Assembly (NCBI GenBank): GCA_963732225.1
Contig: CAVSYR010000003.1
Span: 124,001-188,000, forward strand
Length of the DNA stretch: 64,000 nucleotides
Source: VRUE01 sp963732225
GTDB lineage: Bacteria > Actinomycetota > Thermoleophilia > Solirubrobacterales > 70-9
Direction: 5' to 3'
A program made the translations under genes and the position numbers. Positions 1-6,994 of the stretch are shown piece by piece; the first letter of the stretch is position 1; every line of letters starts with the position of its first letter. Below the pieces are notes generated by a model. The model was given only the letters and a program-made list of their open reading frames with translations, was not told the origin of the DNA and did no database searches.

Positions 1-1
1 A

Positions 2-238
2 TCCAACGTCCTGGCCGAGGAGAGGCTTGTCGACTTCCTCTGGCCAAGAGAGCGACTCGTGGTCGAGATCGACAGCTATCGCTACCACTCCGATCGCCCT
101 GCCCATGAGCGGGACGGCGAGTCGACGATTGCCTTGATGAACGCGGGTTACAAGGTCCTTCGCCCGACGGATCGCATGCTCGAAGAGAACCCCGACCCAG
201 TCATGCGCCTCGTCCGCCGCTCGCTCCTCGAGGCGTAA
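2..238 (+). CDS. DUF559-type PD-(D/E)XK nuclease-like protein, C-terminal fragment
   Basis: Only the last 78 residues are inside the window; the start lies upstream of base 1. The pattern VVEIDSYRYHSD, then an Asp/Glu-rich stretch and GYKVLRPTD matches the core of DUF559 proteins (Vsr-like nuclease fold), where E-x-D and a following Tyr/His form the presumed active site. These proteins are usually orphan genes in actinobacteria and their substrate is not known. The TAA stop (236-238) lies inside the left arm of a palindromic repeat (233-275). Family call fairly sure from the motif; activity is inferred. Confidence 0.75.
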   Translation, partial: SNVLAEERLVDFLWPRERLVVEIDSYRYHSDRPAHERDGESTIALMNAGYKVLRPTDRMLEENPDPVMRLVRRSLLEA

Positions 239-275
239 CGTCTTATCCGTGCCACCCACTGAGACCGCGTTACGC
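233..275 (+). repeat. Palindromic dispersed repeat, copy 1
   Basis: Arms GCGTAACG (233-240) and CGTTACGC (268-275) are perfect inverted repeats around a 27-nt spacer. The spacer begins TCTTATCCGTG and shares about 20 of 27 positions with the reverse complement of the copy at 303-349. The arms differ from the other copies but still pair, which looks like compensatory change. The copy overlaps the stop codon of the DUF559 gene. Confidence 0.65.
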
Positions 276-302
276 ACCGCCGTGCAGGGCTCAACTGCCG
301 CC

Positions 303-349
303 GGGTGCAACGCCCTTTTCAGTCATGTCACGGATAAAACGTTGCACCC
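303..349 (-). repeat. Palindromic dispersed repeat, copy 2 (opposite orientation)
   Basis: GGGTGCAACG (303-312) and CGTTGCACCC (340-349) are perfect 10-bp inverted arms separated by 27 nt. Read on the minus strand the spacer starts TTTTATCCGTGACATGACTG, like copies 1 and 3. It lies in the 173-bp gap between DUF559 and folE2, facing copy 1. No other gene or clear promoter is visible in this gap. Confidence 0.75.
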
Positions 350-411
350 TGGTCGAGCGCGAGGGACGCTGGGAGCGCAGTTCGCGGTGAAGGATCGCTA
401 ACTGCCGGGAC

Positions 412-1419
412 TCAGGCGCCCGGGGACTCGAGCCAGTCGCGCATCGTCACGTGGCGCTCGCTGGGCTCGCCGGTGGCGAGCTCCTCGCGCAGGTCGCCGA
501 GGGTGCCGTAGCGCTCGGCGACGACGTTGTGGCGGTGGATCGTCTCCAGGTTCTCCTGGCGGGCCATGACGAAGGCCTCGGCCGGCAGGTCGGGGTAGCC
601 CTCGACCACGGCACGGATCATCTCGCGCACGCAGTCCTCGACGAAGCGCGGGTTGGCGTGGGCTTTGGCGACGACGGCGAGCTCGTCGGGGCGCTTCATC
701 AACTCGTAGATCTCCGAGCTCATTGAGCTCTCGACGATGCGCAGCAGCTCCGGGGCGTCGATCCAGGCCTGGCCGCCCTCGGGGCAGCCGATGTAGAGGG
801 TGCCGATGCCGCGCTGGTTGTGGGTGGCGACGGGGACGGCCTCGATCGCGCGCTCGACCTGCTCGGCGTCGAAGCCGGCGGCGGCGAGCTGTTCGCGGCC
901 GAGCTCGGCGACCATCTCCTGGGCGCAGGGGCAGGCGGTCATGCCCTGGGCCTGGACGCCGGTGAGGGTGCGGGTGCCGCGCTCGGAGGCGACGGCGGTG
1001 CCGAAGAGGCCGTAGATCTCCTGGGTCGTGTGGCCGGTTGCCGGCGTCTCCACCGTCTCCGGGTAGCGCGCCTCGACCGAGACCTCGGCGCGGCGGCCAT
1101 GCTGGGTCTCGCGCACGCGCTGGGCGATGTGGGCGGCGAGGACCTCGGCCTGGAAGGCCTCGCCGAGCACGACCGCGTCGATCGCCTCACCGACGTTCTC
1201 CTCGAAGCGCGACATGTGGACGCCGGCCTGGCGCGGCTCGAGGTCGACGAAGCACTCGAAGTTGGCGTGGTAGAGGTTCTCGGCGCCGTCGGCCTTGACC
1301 CGGATCACCTTCTCGACACCGGTGACGCCAACCCTCGAGAGGCTGACCTGGGTGGCCGGCACGGATGCCTGCACGTCGGGCGCGGAGCGGGCGGGTGTGA
1401 TCGTCGTGCGGCTGGCCAC
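412..1419 (-). CDS. folE2: GTP cyclohydrolase FolE2 (COG1469/MptA family)
   Basis: 335 residues, normal for FolE2. The family converts GTP to 7,8-dihydroneopterin triphosphate, the first step of folate synthesis, and replaces the zinc enzyme FolE. Visible signatures are an N-terminal DVQ segment, HMSRF (residues 68-72), and QGMTACPCAQE (158-168), whose Cys163 aligns with the catalytic cysteine of FolE2. The start is GTG at 1419. The gene is divergent from the sigma factor, with 157 bp between starts. No folate gene is adjacent. A 4a-carbinolamine dehydratase sits far away at 44.7 kb. Confidence 0.9.
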   Translation of the reverse strand: MASRTTITPARSAPDVQASVPATQVSLSRVGVTGVEKVIRVKADGAENLYHANFECFVDLEPRQAGVHMSRFEENVGEAIDAVVLGEAFQAEVLAAHIAQRVRETQHGRRAEVSVEARYPETVETPATGHTTQEIYGLFGTAVASERGTRTLTGVQAQGMTACPCAQEMVAELGREQLAAAGFDAEQVERAIEAVPVATHNQRGIGTLYIGCPEGGQAWIDAPELLRIVESSMSSEIYELMKRPDELAVVAKAHANPRFVEDCVREMIRAVVEGYPDLPAEAFVMARQENLETIHRHNVVAERYGTLGDLREELATGEPSERHVTMRDWLESPGA

Positions 1420-1468
1420 GGCTTATGAAGCGTAAGCGACCGGGCGCCTCGGCTGGGGTCCGGCGAGC

Positions 1469-1497
1469 CTGACCGAACCGATTCTTCTGCCTATACT
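1469..1497 (+). promoter_or_regulatory. Promoter of the primary sigma factor gene
   Basis: CTGACC (1469-1474), a 17-bp spacer and TATACT (1492-1497) match a housekeeping promoter. This would give a leader of about 75 nt before the TTG start at 1577, with GGGAGG at 1556-1561 as the likely ribosome site. Confidence 0.55.
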
Positions 1498-1576
1498 TGG
1501 CTGCGGCCGGAGCGTTGGGGTCGGCCTCCCCTGCCAGGGGGACAGGGCTGCACCGGGAGGCAGCGAGATCGAACCG

Positions 1577-2707
1577 TTGGAGACGGTCCCTGTGGGACTG
1601 GATCAGGACTCGGACGCACAACCGTTTGCGGAGCCGGAGGAGCTGCGCGGACTGATCGCGCTGGGTCGCGAGCGCGGCTACTTGACCTTCGAGCAGATCG
1701 CCAACACGCTCGAGGAGGTCGAGGTCACCAAGGAGCAGATCGCCGGCCTGCACGCCCACCTGGTCGAGCAGGGCGTCGAAGTGCTGGCCGAGGAGGGCGT
1801 CGACGCTTACAAGGAAGCGCGGGCCGAAGAGAGCAACGGCGCGGCGGCGAAAAAAGAGGCCGAGCTCGACCTCACGGTCGAACCGAGCCTCGACTCGCTG
1901 CGCCTCTACCTGCGCTCGATCGGCCAGGTCGATCTGCTCACCGCGGCGCAGGAGGTTGAACTGGCGAAGCGGATCGAGCGCGGCGACATGGTCGCCAAGC
2001 GGCAGATGGTCGAGGCCAATCTGCGGCTCGTCGTCTCGATCGCCAAGGGCTACCTGGGGCGGGGGCTGAGCTTCCTCGACCTGATCCAGGAGGGCTCGCT
2101 GGGGCTGATCCGGGCGGTCGAGAAGTTCGACTACCGCCGCGGCTACAAGTTCTCCACTTACGCGACCTGGTGGATCCGCCAGGCGGTGACGCGGGCGATC
2201 GCCGACAAGGCACGGACGATCCGCATCCCGGTCCACATGGTCGAGAAGCTGAACCGGGTGACCCACGTCGAGCGCCAGCTGGTGCAGTCGCTGGGGCGCG
2301 AGCCCGAGCCGTACGAGATCGCCGCCGAGCTGCGCTGGCCGCTCGACGAAGTGCGCGACATCCTCCGCGTCTCCCAGCTGCCGGTCTCGTTGGAGAAGCC
2401 GGTCGGGGACGAGGACGAATCGGAGCTCGGCGATTTCGTCGCCGACGAAGAAGTGGCGCAGCCCTTCGAGGAGGCGAGCGAGCACCTGCAGCGTGAGGGT
2501 GTGCGGCGGGCGCTCGACGCACTGCCCGAGCGCGAGCGCCAGGTGATCGAGCTGCGCTACGGGCTCTCCGGCCTGGAGCCGCTGACGCTGGAGGAGGTGG
2601 GGAAGACGTTCGGCGTCACCCGCGAGCGGATCCGCCAGATCGAGACCAACACGCTGAAGAAGCTGCGCGCGCTGCCCGAGGCGCAGATGCTGCGCGAGGC
2701 CTCCTGA
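1577..2707 (+). CDS. sigA: RNA polymerase primary sigma factor (RpoD/SigA)
   Basis: 376 residues. An N-terminal region-1.1-like helical segment (about 15-60) leads to sigma 1.2 (DSLRLYLRSIGQVDLLTA), the full region 2 (IQEGSLGLIRAVEKFDYRRG, then FSTYATWWIRQAVTRAI for -10 recognition), regions 3.0-3.1 and region 4 with the helix-turn-helix VGKTFGVTRERIRQIE. This is the essential group 1 layout. The TTG start at 1577 sits 15 nt after GGGAGG; GTG at 1592 is an in-frame alternative. It is transcribed alone and ends in a hairpin shared with the convergent reductase. Confidence 0.95.
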   Translation: METVPVGLDQDSDAQPFAEPEELRGLIALGRERGYLTFEQIANTLEEVEVTKEQIAGLHAHLVEQGVEVLAEEGVDAYKEARAEESNGAAAKKEAELDLTVEPSLDSLRLYLRSIGQVDLLTAAQEVELAKRIERGDMVAKRQMVEANLRLVVSIAKGYLGRGLSFLDLIQEGSLGLIRAVEKFDYRRGYKFSTYATWWIRQAVTRAIADKARTIRIPVHMVEKLNRVTHVERQLVQSLGREPEPYEIAAELRWPLDEVRDILRVSQLPVSLEKPVGDEDESELGDFVADEEVAQPFEEASEHLQREGVRRALDALPERERQVIELRYGLSGLEPLTLEEVGKTFGVTRERIRQIETNTLKKLRALPEAQMLREAS

Positions 2708-2727
2708 CGACCACTCGGCCCGTCAGG
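2703..2727. terminator. Bidirectional hairpin between sigA and the Ddn-like gene
   Basis: CCTGACG (2703-2709) pairs perfectly with CGTCAGG (2721-2727) across an 11-nt loop. The TGA stop of sigA (2705-2707) and the stop of the convergent gene (2723-2725 on the minus strand) are in the two arms and pair with each other. No T-tract is present, so termination is inferred. Confidence 0.5.
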
Positions 2728-3187
2728 AACTTGCTGGTTCCAGGACGATGACCGAGGCTTCGCGGTCCAACTTCTCCTGGTAATCGTCGAAGCCCGCGTA
2801 CTGCTCGTTGTGCTCGCGCCAAAGCCGCTCGCGCTCCTCGCCCGCGGCGATCCGGGCGCGGACCGGGTAGCGCTTGCGCCCGACCTCGACTTCGCCCTCC
2901 GGCTTGGCCTTCAGGTTGAGCGACCAGGCCGGGACCTTGGCGTTGCCGGCGTTGGTGTTGATCACGACCACGTTCTCGCCGTCGGCGAGGTAGACGACCG
3001 GCGCGGTCCGCTGCTGGCCGCTCTTGCGCCCGGTGGTGGTGAGCAGGAGGACCGGCGCCTTGCCGACCTTGCCGCCGATGCGCCCGCCGCTGAGCCGGTA
3101 GAGCGGAGTGTTGAGCTTGCCGGTCCAGCGCAGCCCGGTGGCTCCGAGCGAGTTGGAGATCTTCGCGAGGGTGTGGTCGCTTGGCAC
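2723..3187 (-). CDS. Deazaflavin (F420)-dependent nitroreductase family protein, Ddn-like
   Basis: About 154 residues. The TGRKSGQQRTAPVVYL block followed by NAGNAKVPAWSLNLKA is the signature of F420H2-dependent quinone/nitro reductases related to mycobacterial Ddn; the family uses the split-barrel flavin fold. I place the start at GTG 3187 (VPSDHTLAK) because TACCTT lies 7 nt upstream, so the transcript would be leaderless. A longer form from 3220 would run into the divergent gene. It is convergent with sigA and divergent from the NTF2-like gene. The physiological substrate is unknown. Confidence 0.85.
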   Translation of the reverse strand: MPSDHTLAKISNSLGATGLRWTGKLNTPLYRLSGGRIGGKVGKAPVLLLTTTGRKSGQQRTAPVVYLADGENVVVINTNAGNAKVPAWSLNLKAKPEGEVEVGRKRYPVRARIAAGEERERLWREHNEQYAGFDDYQEKLDREASVIVLEPASS

Positions 3188-3193
3188 GGGGCG

Positions 3194-3200
3194 TAAGGTA
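3194..3200. promoter_or_regulatory. Overlapping divergent -10 elements
   Basis: On the plus strand TAAGGT (3194-3199) is 8 nt before ATG 3208. On the minus strand TACCTT (3200-3195) is 7 nt before GTG 3187. The near-palindrome TAAGGTA would serve both genes and allow only one polymerase to bind at a time. Confidence 0.4.
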
Positions 3201-3207
3201 CACCGCG

Positions 3208-3582
3208 ATGGCCGAGCCACACCCCTTCCGCCGCGCCGCCGAAGCCAAGGACCTCGACCTGCTGACCGAGACGCTGCGCGAGGACGTCGTGCTGCACAGC
3301 CCGATCCTCTTCCGCGGCTTCGAGGGTCGCGAGATGGTCAGCGCCGTCCTCACCCACGTCGCCGCCACGCTCGAAGACCTCACTTATATAGACGAGCTGC
3401 ACGAAGGCAGCTCGGTCGCCCTGCGCTTCAAGGCCAACGTCGGCGACCGCGAGCTGGAGGGCATCGACTTCCTCGAGCTCGACGAGGACGGCCGCGTCGC
3501 CGAGCTCACCGTTTTCATGCGCCCGATGTCCGCCCTCACTGCTTTCAACGAGCAGATGAAGGAGCGGCTGGGCGTAGCTTAG
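3208..3582 (+). CDS. Nuclear transport factor 2-like (SnoaL-like) protein
   Basis: 124 residues. The start MAEPHPFRRAAEAKDLDLLTET is followed by EDVVLHSPILFRGFEGREMV and a C-terminal beta region with GIDFLELDEDGRVAELTVFMRP. This is the cone-shaped NTF2/SnoaL fold, used for small isomerases, hydrolases or ligand binding. ATG 3208 is chosen over an upstream TTG at 3181 because the family begins close to the first helix and a -10-like box lies 8 nt before it. Function beyond the fold cannot be assigned. Confidence 0.8.
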   Translation: MAEPHPFRRAAEAKDLDLLTETLREDVVLHSPILFRGFEGREMVSAVLTHVAATLEDLTYIDELHEGSSVALRFKANVGDRELEGIDFLELDEDGRVAELTVFMRPMSALTAFNEQMKERLGVA

Positions 3583-3613
3583 GCGTTTGCAACTTTCTGT
3601 CTGCAGCCAGTCG

Positions 3614-3619
3614 TATTCT
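3614..3619 (+). promoter_or_regulatory. -10 element for a leaderless transcript
   Basis: TATTCT is 7 nt before the GTG at 3627. This supports that codon as both transcription and translation start of the nuclease-like gene. Confidence 0.4.
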
Positions 3620-3626
3620 TTCGCTG

Positions 3627-4397
3627 GTGGAGCGGAGGATCAATCGAGGACAGCAGGGAGATCTTGGTGAGGCCTCTGCAATCGAGTGGCTGACATCCGT
3701 TGGCGCGACGATCTTCACGCCGCTCGGCCGCAGTCCCGATGTCGACCTTGTGGCCTGTGCGTATGGTCGGCTCCTGAGAATTCAGGTAAAGACTTCCACC
3801 CAGCGCGTCACGACTCCCAACCGGCACGAACGGTGCGCGGTTTCAATCGTCACCCGCGGCGGGAACCGGAGCTGGAGTGGCGCCGTCAAGAGCTTGGACC
3901 CGGCGCTCGTTGACTATCTCTTTGCCCATACAGGTAACGGCCGCAGATGGTTCATTCCCTCGACGGTGTTGGAGGCGTCCACCTCAATCACTCTCGGTGG
4001 TCCCAAGTACGCGCAGTTCGAGATCGAGCCCGGTCGGCCGATTGATCAGCTCGTCTATGGCGAGGATCGCTCTATAGAATCGCCGCCGCCGGGGGAGTAT
4101 CCAAGCGGTCAACGGATGGCGCCTGTAAAGCGTCCGGCTCAGCCTTCGCAGGTTCGAATCCTGCCTCCCCCATTTCGGCCTCGGCCGGGCTTTCGGCGCT
4201 CTCGATATGAGCGCTCACGAGGTCGAGCCGGACAATGCCTCATTAACCAAAAGCGGCGGGTTACGTTGCCGCAGCAAGCTTGCATCGAAGCGGGATTGCA
4301 AAACGATGATCGGCTCCTTGTCAGAACCGAGGGGGATGGTCGGATTGTTCTTGAACGTATCGAGCCCCCTCCCAGCGCTGTAGTTTCCGAGGGGTGA
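3627..4397 (+). CDS. PD-(D/E)XK endonuclease-like protein with an open frame running through tRNA-Tyr into an AbrB-like segment
   Basis: The first 150 residues resemble group I intron-associated PD-(D/E)XK proteins (PF11645 type): GDLGEASAIEWLTSVGA, then DVDLVA and LRIQVKTS give the E...D...QxK active-site layout. No stop codon follows before 4395, so the frame continues through tRNA-Tyr (4091-4172) and then encodes RRVTLPQQACIEAGL, like a SpoVT/AbrB DNA-binding domain. No ATG, GTG or TTG precedes that segment in frame. The final TGA overlaps the GTG of the next gene (GTGA, 4394-4397), as in a real coupled gene end. Either the true 3' end of the nuclease is lost or the tRNA is embedded in the gene. 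The nuclease part is likely; the fusion is uncertain. Confidence 0.55.
   Translation: MERRINRGQQGDLGEASAIEWLTSVGATIFTPLGRSPDVDLVACAYGRLLRIQVKTSTQRVTTPNRHERCAVSIVTRGGNRSWSGAVKSLDPALVDYLFAHTGNGRRWFIPSTVLEASTSITLGGPKYAQFEIEPGRPIDQLVYGEDRSIESPPPGEYPSGQRMAPVKRPAQPSQVRILPPPFRPRPGFRRSRYERSRGRAGQCLINQKRRVTLPQQACIEAGLQNDDRLLVRTEGDGRIVLERIEPPPSAVVSEG
4073..4078 (+). promoter_or_regulatory. -10 element of tRNA-Tyr
   Basis: TATAGA ends 12 nt before the first base of the mature tRNA, the usual place for a tRNA promoter. It lies inside the open frame of the nuclease-like gene. A good -35 box at 17 nt is not visible. Confidence 0.4.
4091..4172 (+). tRNA. tRNA-Tyr(GTA)
   Basis: The 7-bp acceptor stem GGGGGAG/CTCCCCC (4091-4097/4165-4171) is perfect, with discriminator A at 4172. 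The anticodon stem is GGCGC/GCGTC with loop CTGTAAA, giving anticodon GTA at 4125-4127. The long variable arm (4135-4147) is expected for a class II bacterial tRNA-Tyr. The T arm is GCAGG-TTCGAAT-CCTGC. CCA is not encoded. Confidence 0.95.
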
Positions 4398-5110
4398 GCG
4401 AACTTGACGGCCGAGTAATCGCAATCGCCGGGGTTGCCGGCGGCCTTGGGCCGGTGGTGGCGGAGCGGCTCGCGTCGGCTGGGGCGACGATTGCCGGGAC
4501 CGATATGGATCAGGGCCGGATCGACGAGGTCGCCGCGGCTCTCGACCTGCCCGCCGAGCGCTGGGACGGTCGCGCCGTCGACCTGCTCGACGAGGAGGCG
4601 ACGCGCGCCTGGTGCGCGGCGCTGGTCGAGCGCTTCGGGCGGGTCGACGCGCTGCTGCACCTGGTCGGCGGCTGGCGCGGGGGAGAGCCCCTGCACGAGG
4701 CCTCGCTCGAAGACTGGGAGGTCCTTCACAACTCGCTGGTGCGCACGGTCCAGCACACCACGCGCGCCTTCCATGACGCGCTGCTCGCCGGCGAGCACGG
4801 GCGCTTCGTCCTCGTCTCCTCCAAGCAGGCGCAGGCGCCGACCAACACCAACGCGGCCTACGCCTCGGCGAAGGCCGCCGCCGAGGCCTGGACCCTCGCC
4901 TACGCCGACGGCTTCGAAGGCACGACGGCGACTGCCAACATCATCGTCGTCGATGCGATCCTCACGCCGCGCATGCGCGAGGAGAGCCCCGAAGAGGACT
5001 TCCCCACCTTCACCCCGGCCGAGGACCTAGCCGAGGCGATTGCCTTCATCTGCTCGGACCCATCGAAAAAGATGAACGGGCAGCGATTCCCGCTTACGAT
5101 GAGGGGATGA
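4394..5110 (+). CDS. Short-chain dehydrogenase/reductase (SDR) family oxidoreductase
   Basis: 238 residues. The Rossmann fold begins at VIAIAGVAGGLGP with the glycine-rich cofactor motif at residues 13-19. The catalytic set is visible as Ser142/143 (VLVSSKQA), Tyr156 and Lys160 (YASAK). The C-terminus has the SDR-typical MNGQRFPLTMRG. Start GTG 4394 overlaps the previous stop, and its own stop overlaps the MerR start (ATGA, 5107-5110), so the two are translationally coupled. The substrate is not predictable. The VGG at 91-93 replaces the usual NAG/NNAG. Confidence 0.88.
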   Translation: MSELDGRVIAIAGVAGGLGPVVAERLASAGATIAGTDMDQGRIDEVAAALDLPAERWDGRAVDLLDEEATRAWCAALVERFGRVDALLHLVGGWRGGEPLHEASLEDWEVLHNSLVRTVQHTTRAFHDALLAGEHGRFVLVSSKQAQAPTNTNAAYASAKAAAEAWTLAYADGFEGTTATANIIVVDAILTPRMREESPEEDFPTFTPAEDLAEAIAFICSDPSKKMNGQRFPLTMRG

Positions 5111-5934
5111 GCAAGCCCACCAGGGATGGGAGCAAACCCTCCGAAGGTGAGATGACGATCGGCGAGCTGGCCGAGCGCACCGGGATGACGGTGCGCAACA
5201 TTCGCGCCCACCAGACTCGTGGCCTGCTGCCGCCGCCTGTGGTGCACGGGCGCACCGGCTACTACAACGAGGACCACGTCGCCCGGGTCGAACTGACTCG
5301 CGAGCTGCAGGAGGAGGGCCTCAACCTGGAGGCGATCCGCCGCATGCTGGAGGGCGCCGACGGCGCCGCGACCGAGATCGTCGACCTCACCCGCACCCTC
5401 CGTGCGCCCTTCGAAGAGGAGGCGCCGGAAATCGTCGACCTGGTCGAGCTGGCGGAGCTATGGAAAAAAGAGGTCGAAGAAGGGCGCGGCTTCGAGATGC
5501 TCGAACGGGGCGAAAAGCTCGGCACGATCCGCTCTCTGCCGGATGGCAAGGTCGAGGTGATCAGCCCGCGGATGATGAAGGCCGCGGCGGCCCTGGCCGA
5601 AGTCGGGATGAGTCCCGACGCCGTGTTCGCCGTCGCCGAGAAGCTGCGCCGCAAGGTCGACGACATCGCCCAGCTCTTCACCGACCTCTTCCTCGAACAG
5701 GTCTGGGAGCCCTTCGACCAGGCCGGCCGCCCCGAGGGGGACTGGCCGAAAGTGCGCGAAACACTCGACCGCACCCGACCGCTCGGCGCCGACGTCCTGA
5801 TGGGCGTCTTCCAGATCGCGCTGGCCGAGGCGACCGACAAGGCGATGGGCAAGACCATCCGCAGCGTCGCCCGCAGTGAGACGAAAAAGGCGGCAAACAA
5901 GCCGCCCCGCAAGCGCACAAGCAGCACCCGCTAG
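5107..5934 (+). CDS. MerR family transcriptional regulator
   Basis: 275 residues. The winged helix starts at MTIGELAERTGMTVRNIRAH, with the second wing GLLPPPVVHGRTGYYNEDHV. A long helical C-terminal part (about 95-250) replaces the short metal-binding tail of classical MerR proteins, and no Cys-rich effector motif is present, so the ligand is unknown. The tail is Lys/Arg-rich. It follows the SDR gene with a 4-bp overlap and may control that operon. No terminator is obvious in the 243-bp gap after it. Confidence 0.85.
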   Translation: MSKPTRDGSKPSEGEMTIGELAERTGMTVRNIRAHQTRGLLPPPVVHGRTGYYNEDHVARVELTRELQEEGLNLEAIRRMLEGADGAATEIVDLTRTLRAPFEEEAPEIVDLVELAELWKKEVEEGRGFEMLERGEKLGTIRSLPDGKVEVISPRMMKAAAALAEVGMSPDAVFAVAEKLRRKVDDIAQLFTDLFLEQVWEPFDQAGRPEGDWPKVRETLDRTRPLGADVLMGVFQIALAEATDKAMGKTIRSVARSETKKAANKPPRKRTSSTR

Positions 5935-6005
5935 AGAAACCCCGCGCTTCCCCTTCGTCGCTCTCCGCTCTGGAGAGCCGAATCCCTATGGGAACGCACG
6001 TGACC

Positions 6006-6037
6006 TTGACATTCGCAAACAACTTTGTTCTCATACT
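6006..6037 (+). promoter_or_regulatory. Possible promoter of the collagen-like gene
   Basis: TTGACA (6006-6011) is a perfect -35 box. The best -10 is CATACT (6032-6037), with a long 20-bp spacer. It would start a leader of about 135 nt. The rest of the 5935-6177 gap holds only the hairpins described next. Confidence 0.35.
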
Positions 6038-6058
6038 GCCCTGCTTCATGTACGAAGT

Positions 6059-6166
6059 AGTTCAGTTCGCAAAGGGATGCGAACGGAACTGACCACAGGG
6101 ACATAACCGAGCCTCGAGGAAGCCGCTAAGGGAAGCGGCGGGCAGAGGGGCTCACGGGACAAGGAG
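6059..6166 (+). promoter_or_regulatory. Leader with two hairpins that share an AAGGGA loop
   Basis: Hairpin 1: arms 6059-6071 and 6078-6090 (13 bp, one mismatch, AGTTCAGTTCGCA on the left) with hexaloop AAGGGA. Hairpin 2: GCCGCT/AGCGGC (6122-6127/6134-6139) with the same AAGGGA loop. The ribosome site AAGGAG (6161-6166) follows, 11 nt before the ATG. GGA in hairpin loops and in the ribosome site is the arrangement bound by CsrA-type proteins; this is inference only. Confidence 0.45.
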
Positions 6167-6177
6167 AGAGATTTCAG

Positions 6178-6945
6178 ATGTTCTCGACGCTACGCACCCG
6201 CTTTGGTATCCCGGGAGTAATCTCGGTTATCGCTCTGGTCTTCGCCATGTTCGGCGGCGCCTACGCCGCCTCCAACTCAGCTTCAGGCACCAAGGCGACC
6301 GCCTCCGCCAAGGCCAAGAAGGGGCCGAGGGGTCCCAAGGGCGCCAAGGGTGACACCGGGCCGCAGGGGCCGGCGGGCCCGCAGGGCGCCAAGGGCGACG
6401 CGGGCGCCAACGGCAGCCCCGGCGCAGCCGGTCAGGGTGCCGAAACCGCCCCCTTCGCCGGCGAAGCTCACGGTTGTAAAGAAGGCGGCGTCGAAGTCAA
6501 ATCAGCCTCCCCGGTCGCCTTCGTCTGTAACGGAGTGAAAGGAACCAACGGGACGACTGGGTTCACGAGCACGCTGCCGAGCGGGAAAACGGAGACGGGC
6601 GTGTGGTCGATCCACAGCTCCTCCCTGCCAGAAGGCGCAACCGAAACCTGGGTACCGATCTCCTTCTCAATCCCCCTCGCTTCCGATGTAGCCGTTCACT
6701 ACATGCCCTACGAAAGCGCGCCCACCACCGAATGCCCCGGTAGCGCCGAAGAACCGGTAGCCGCCAAAGGCAATCTCTGCATATACGACCTCCCGGTCTT
6801 CATCGAACATCACATGGAACTTGTGGTCAATCCGGAAACCGGTTCCGGAGGAATGGAAAGCGGCAAGACCGGCGCGCTGCTCTATTTCACCTTCGAAGAA
6901 AGCTTCGGAAACCTCCGCGGCCCCTGGGCTGTGACGGCGCCCTAA
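6178..6945 (+). CDS. Secreted or membrane-anchored collagen-like repeat protein
   Basis: 255 residues. An N-terminal hydrophobic segment (about 10-32, ending FGGAYAAS) acts as signal or anchor. A basic linker KAKK is followed by about twelve Gly-X-Y triplets (residues 47-85: GPRGPKGAKGDTGPQGPAG and on). The C-terminal globular domain of 165 residues has Cys in EAHGCKEGG, FVCNG, TECPGS and NLCIYD, which may form disulfides. Such proteins form triple-helical stalks on bacterial surfaces. The ribosome site is AAGGAG. It precedes the secreted-protein operon by 49 bp and may be its first gene. Confidence 0.85.
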   Translation: MFSTLRTRFGIPGVISVIALVFAMFGGAYAASNSASGTKATASAKAKKGPRGPKGAKGDTGPQGPAGPQGAKGDAGANGSPGAAGQGAETAPFAGEAHGCKEGGVEVKSASPVAFVCNGVKGTNGTTGFTSTLPSGKTETGVWSIHSSSLPEGATETWVPISFSIPLASDVAVHYMPYESAPTTECPGSAEEPVAAKGNLCIYDLPVFIEHHMELVVNPETGSGGMESGKTGALLYFTFEESFGNLRGPWAVTAP

Positions 6946-6994
6946 ATCAGCCGACCATTCGCCAGGACGCGATAGCGACCGCCGAGGAGACAGA

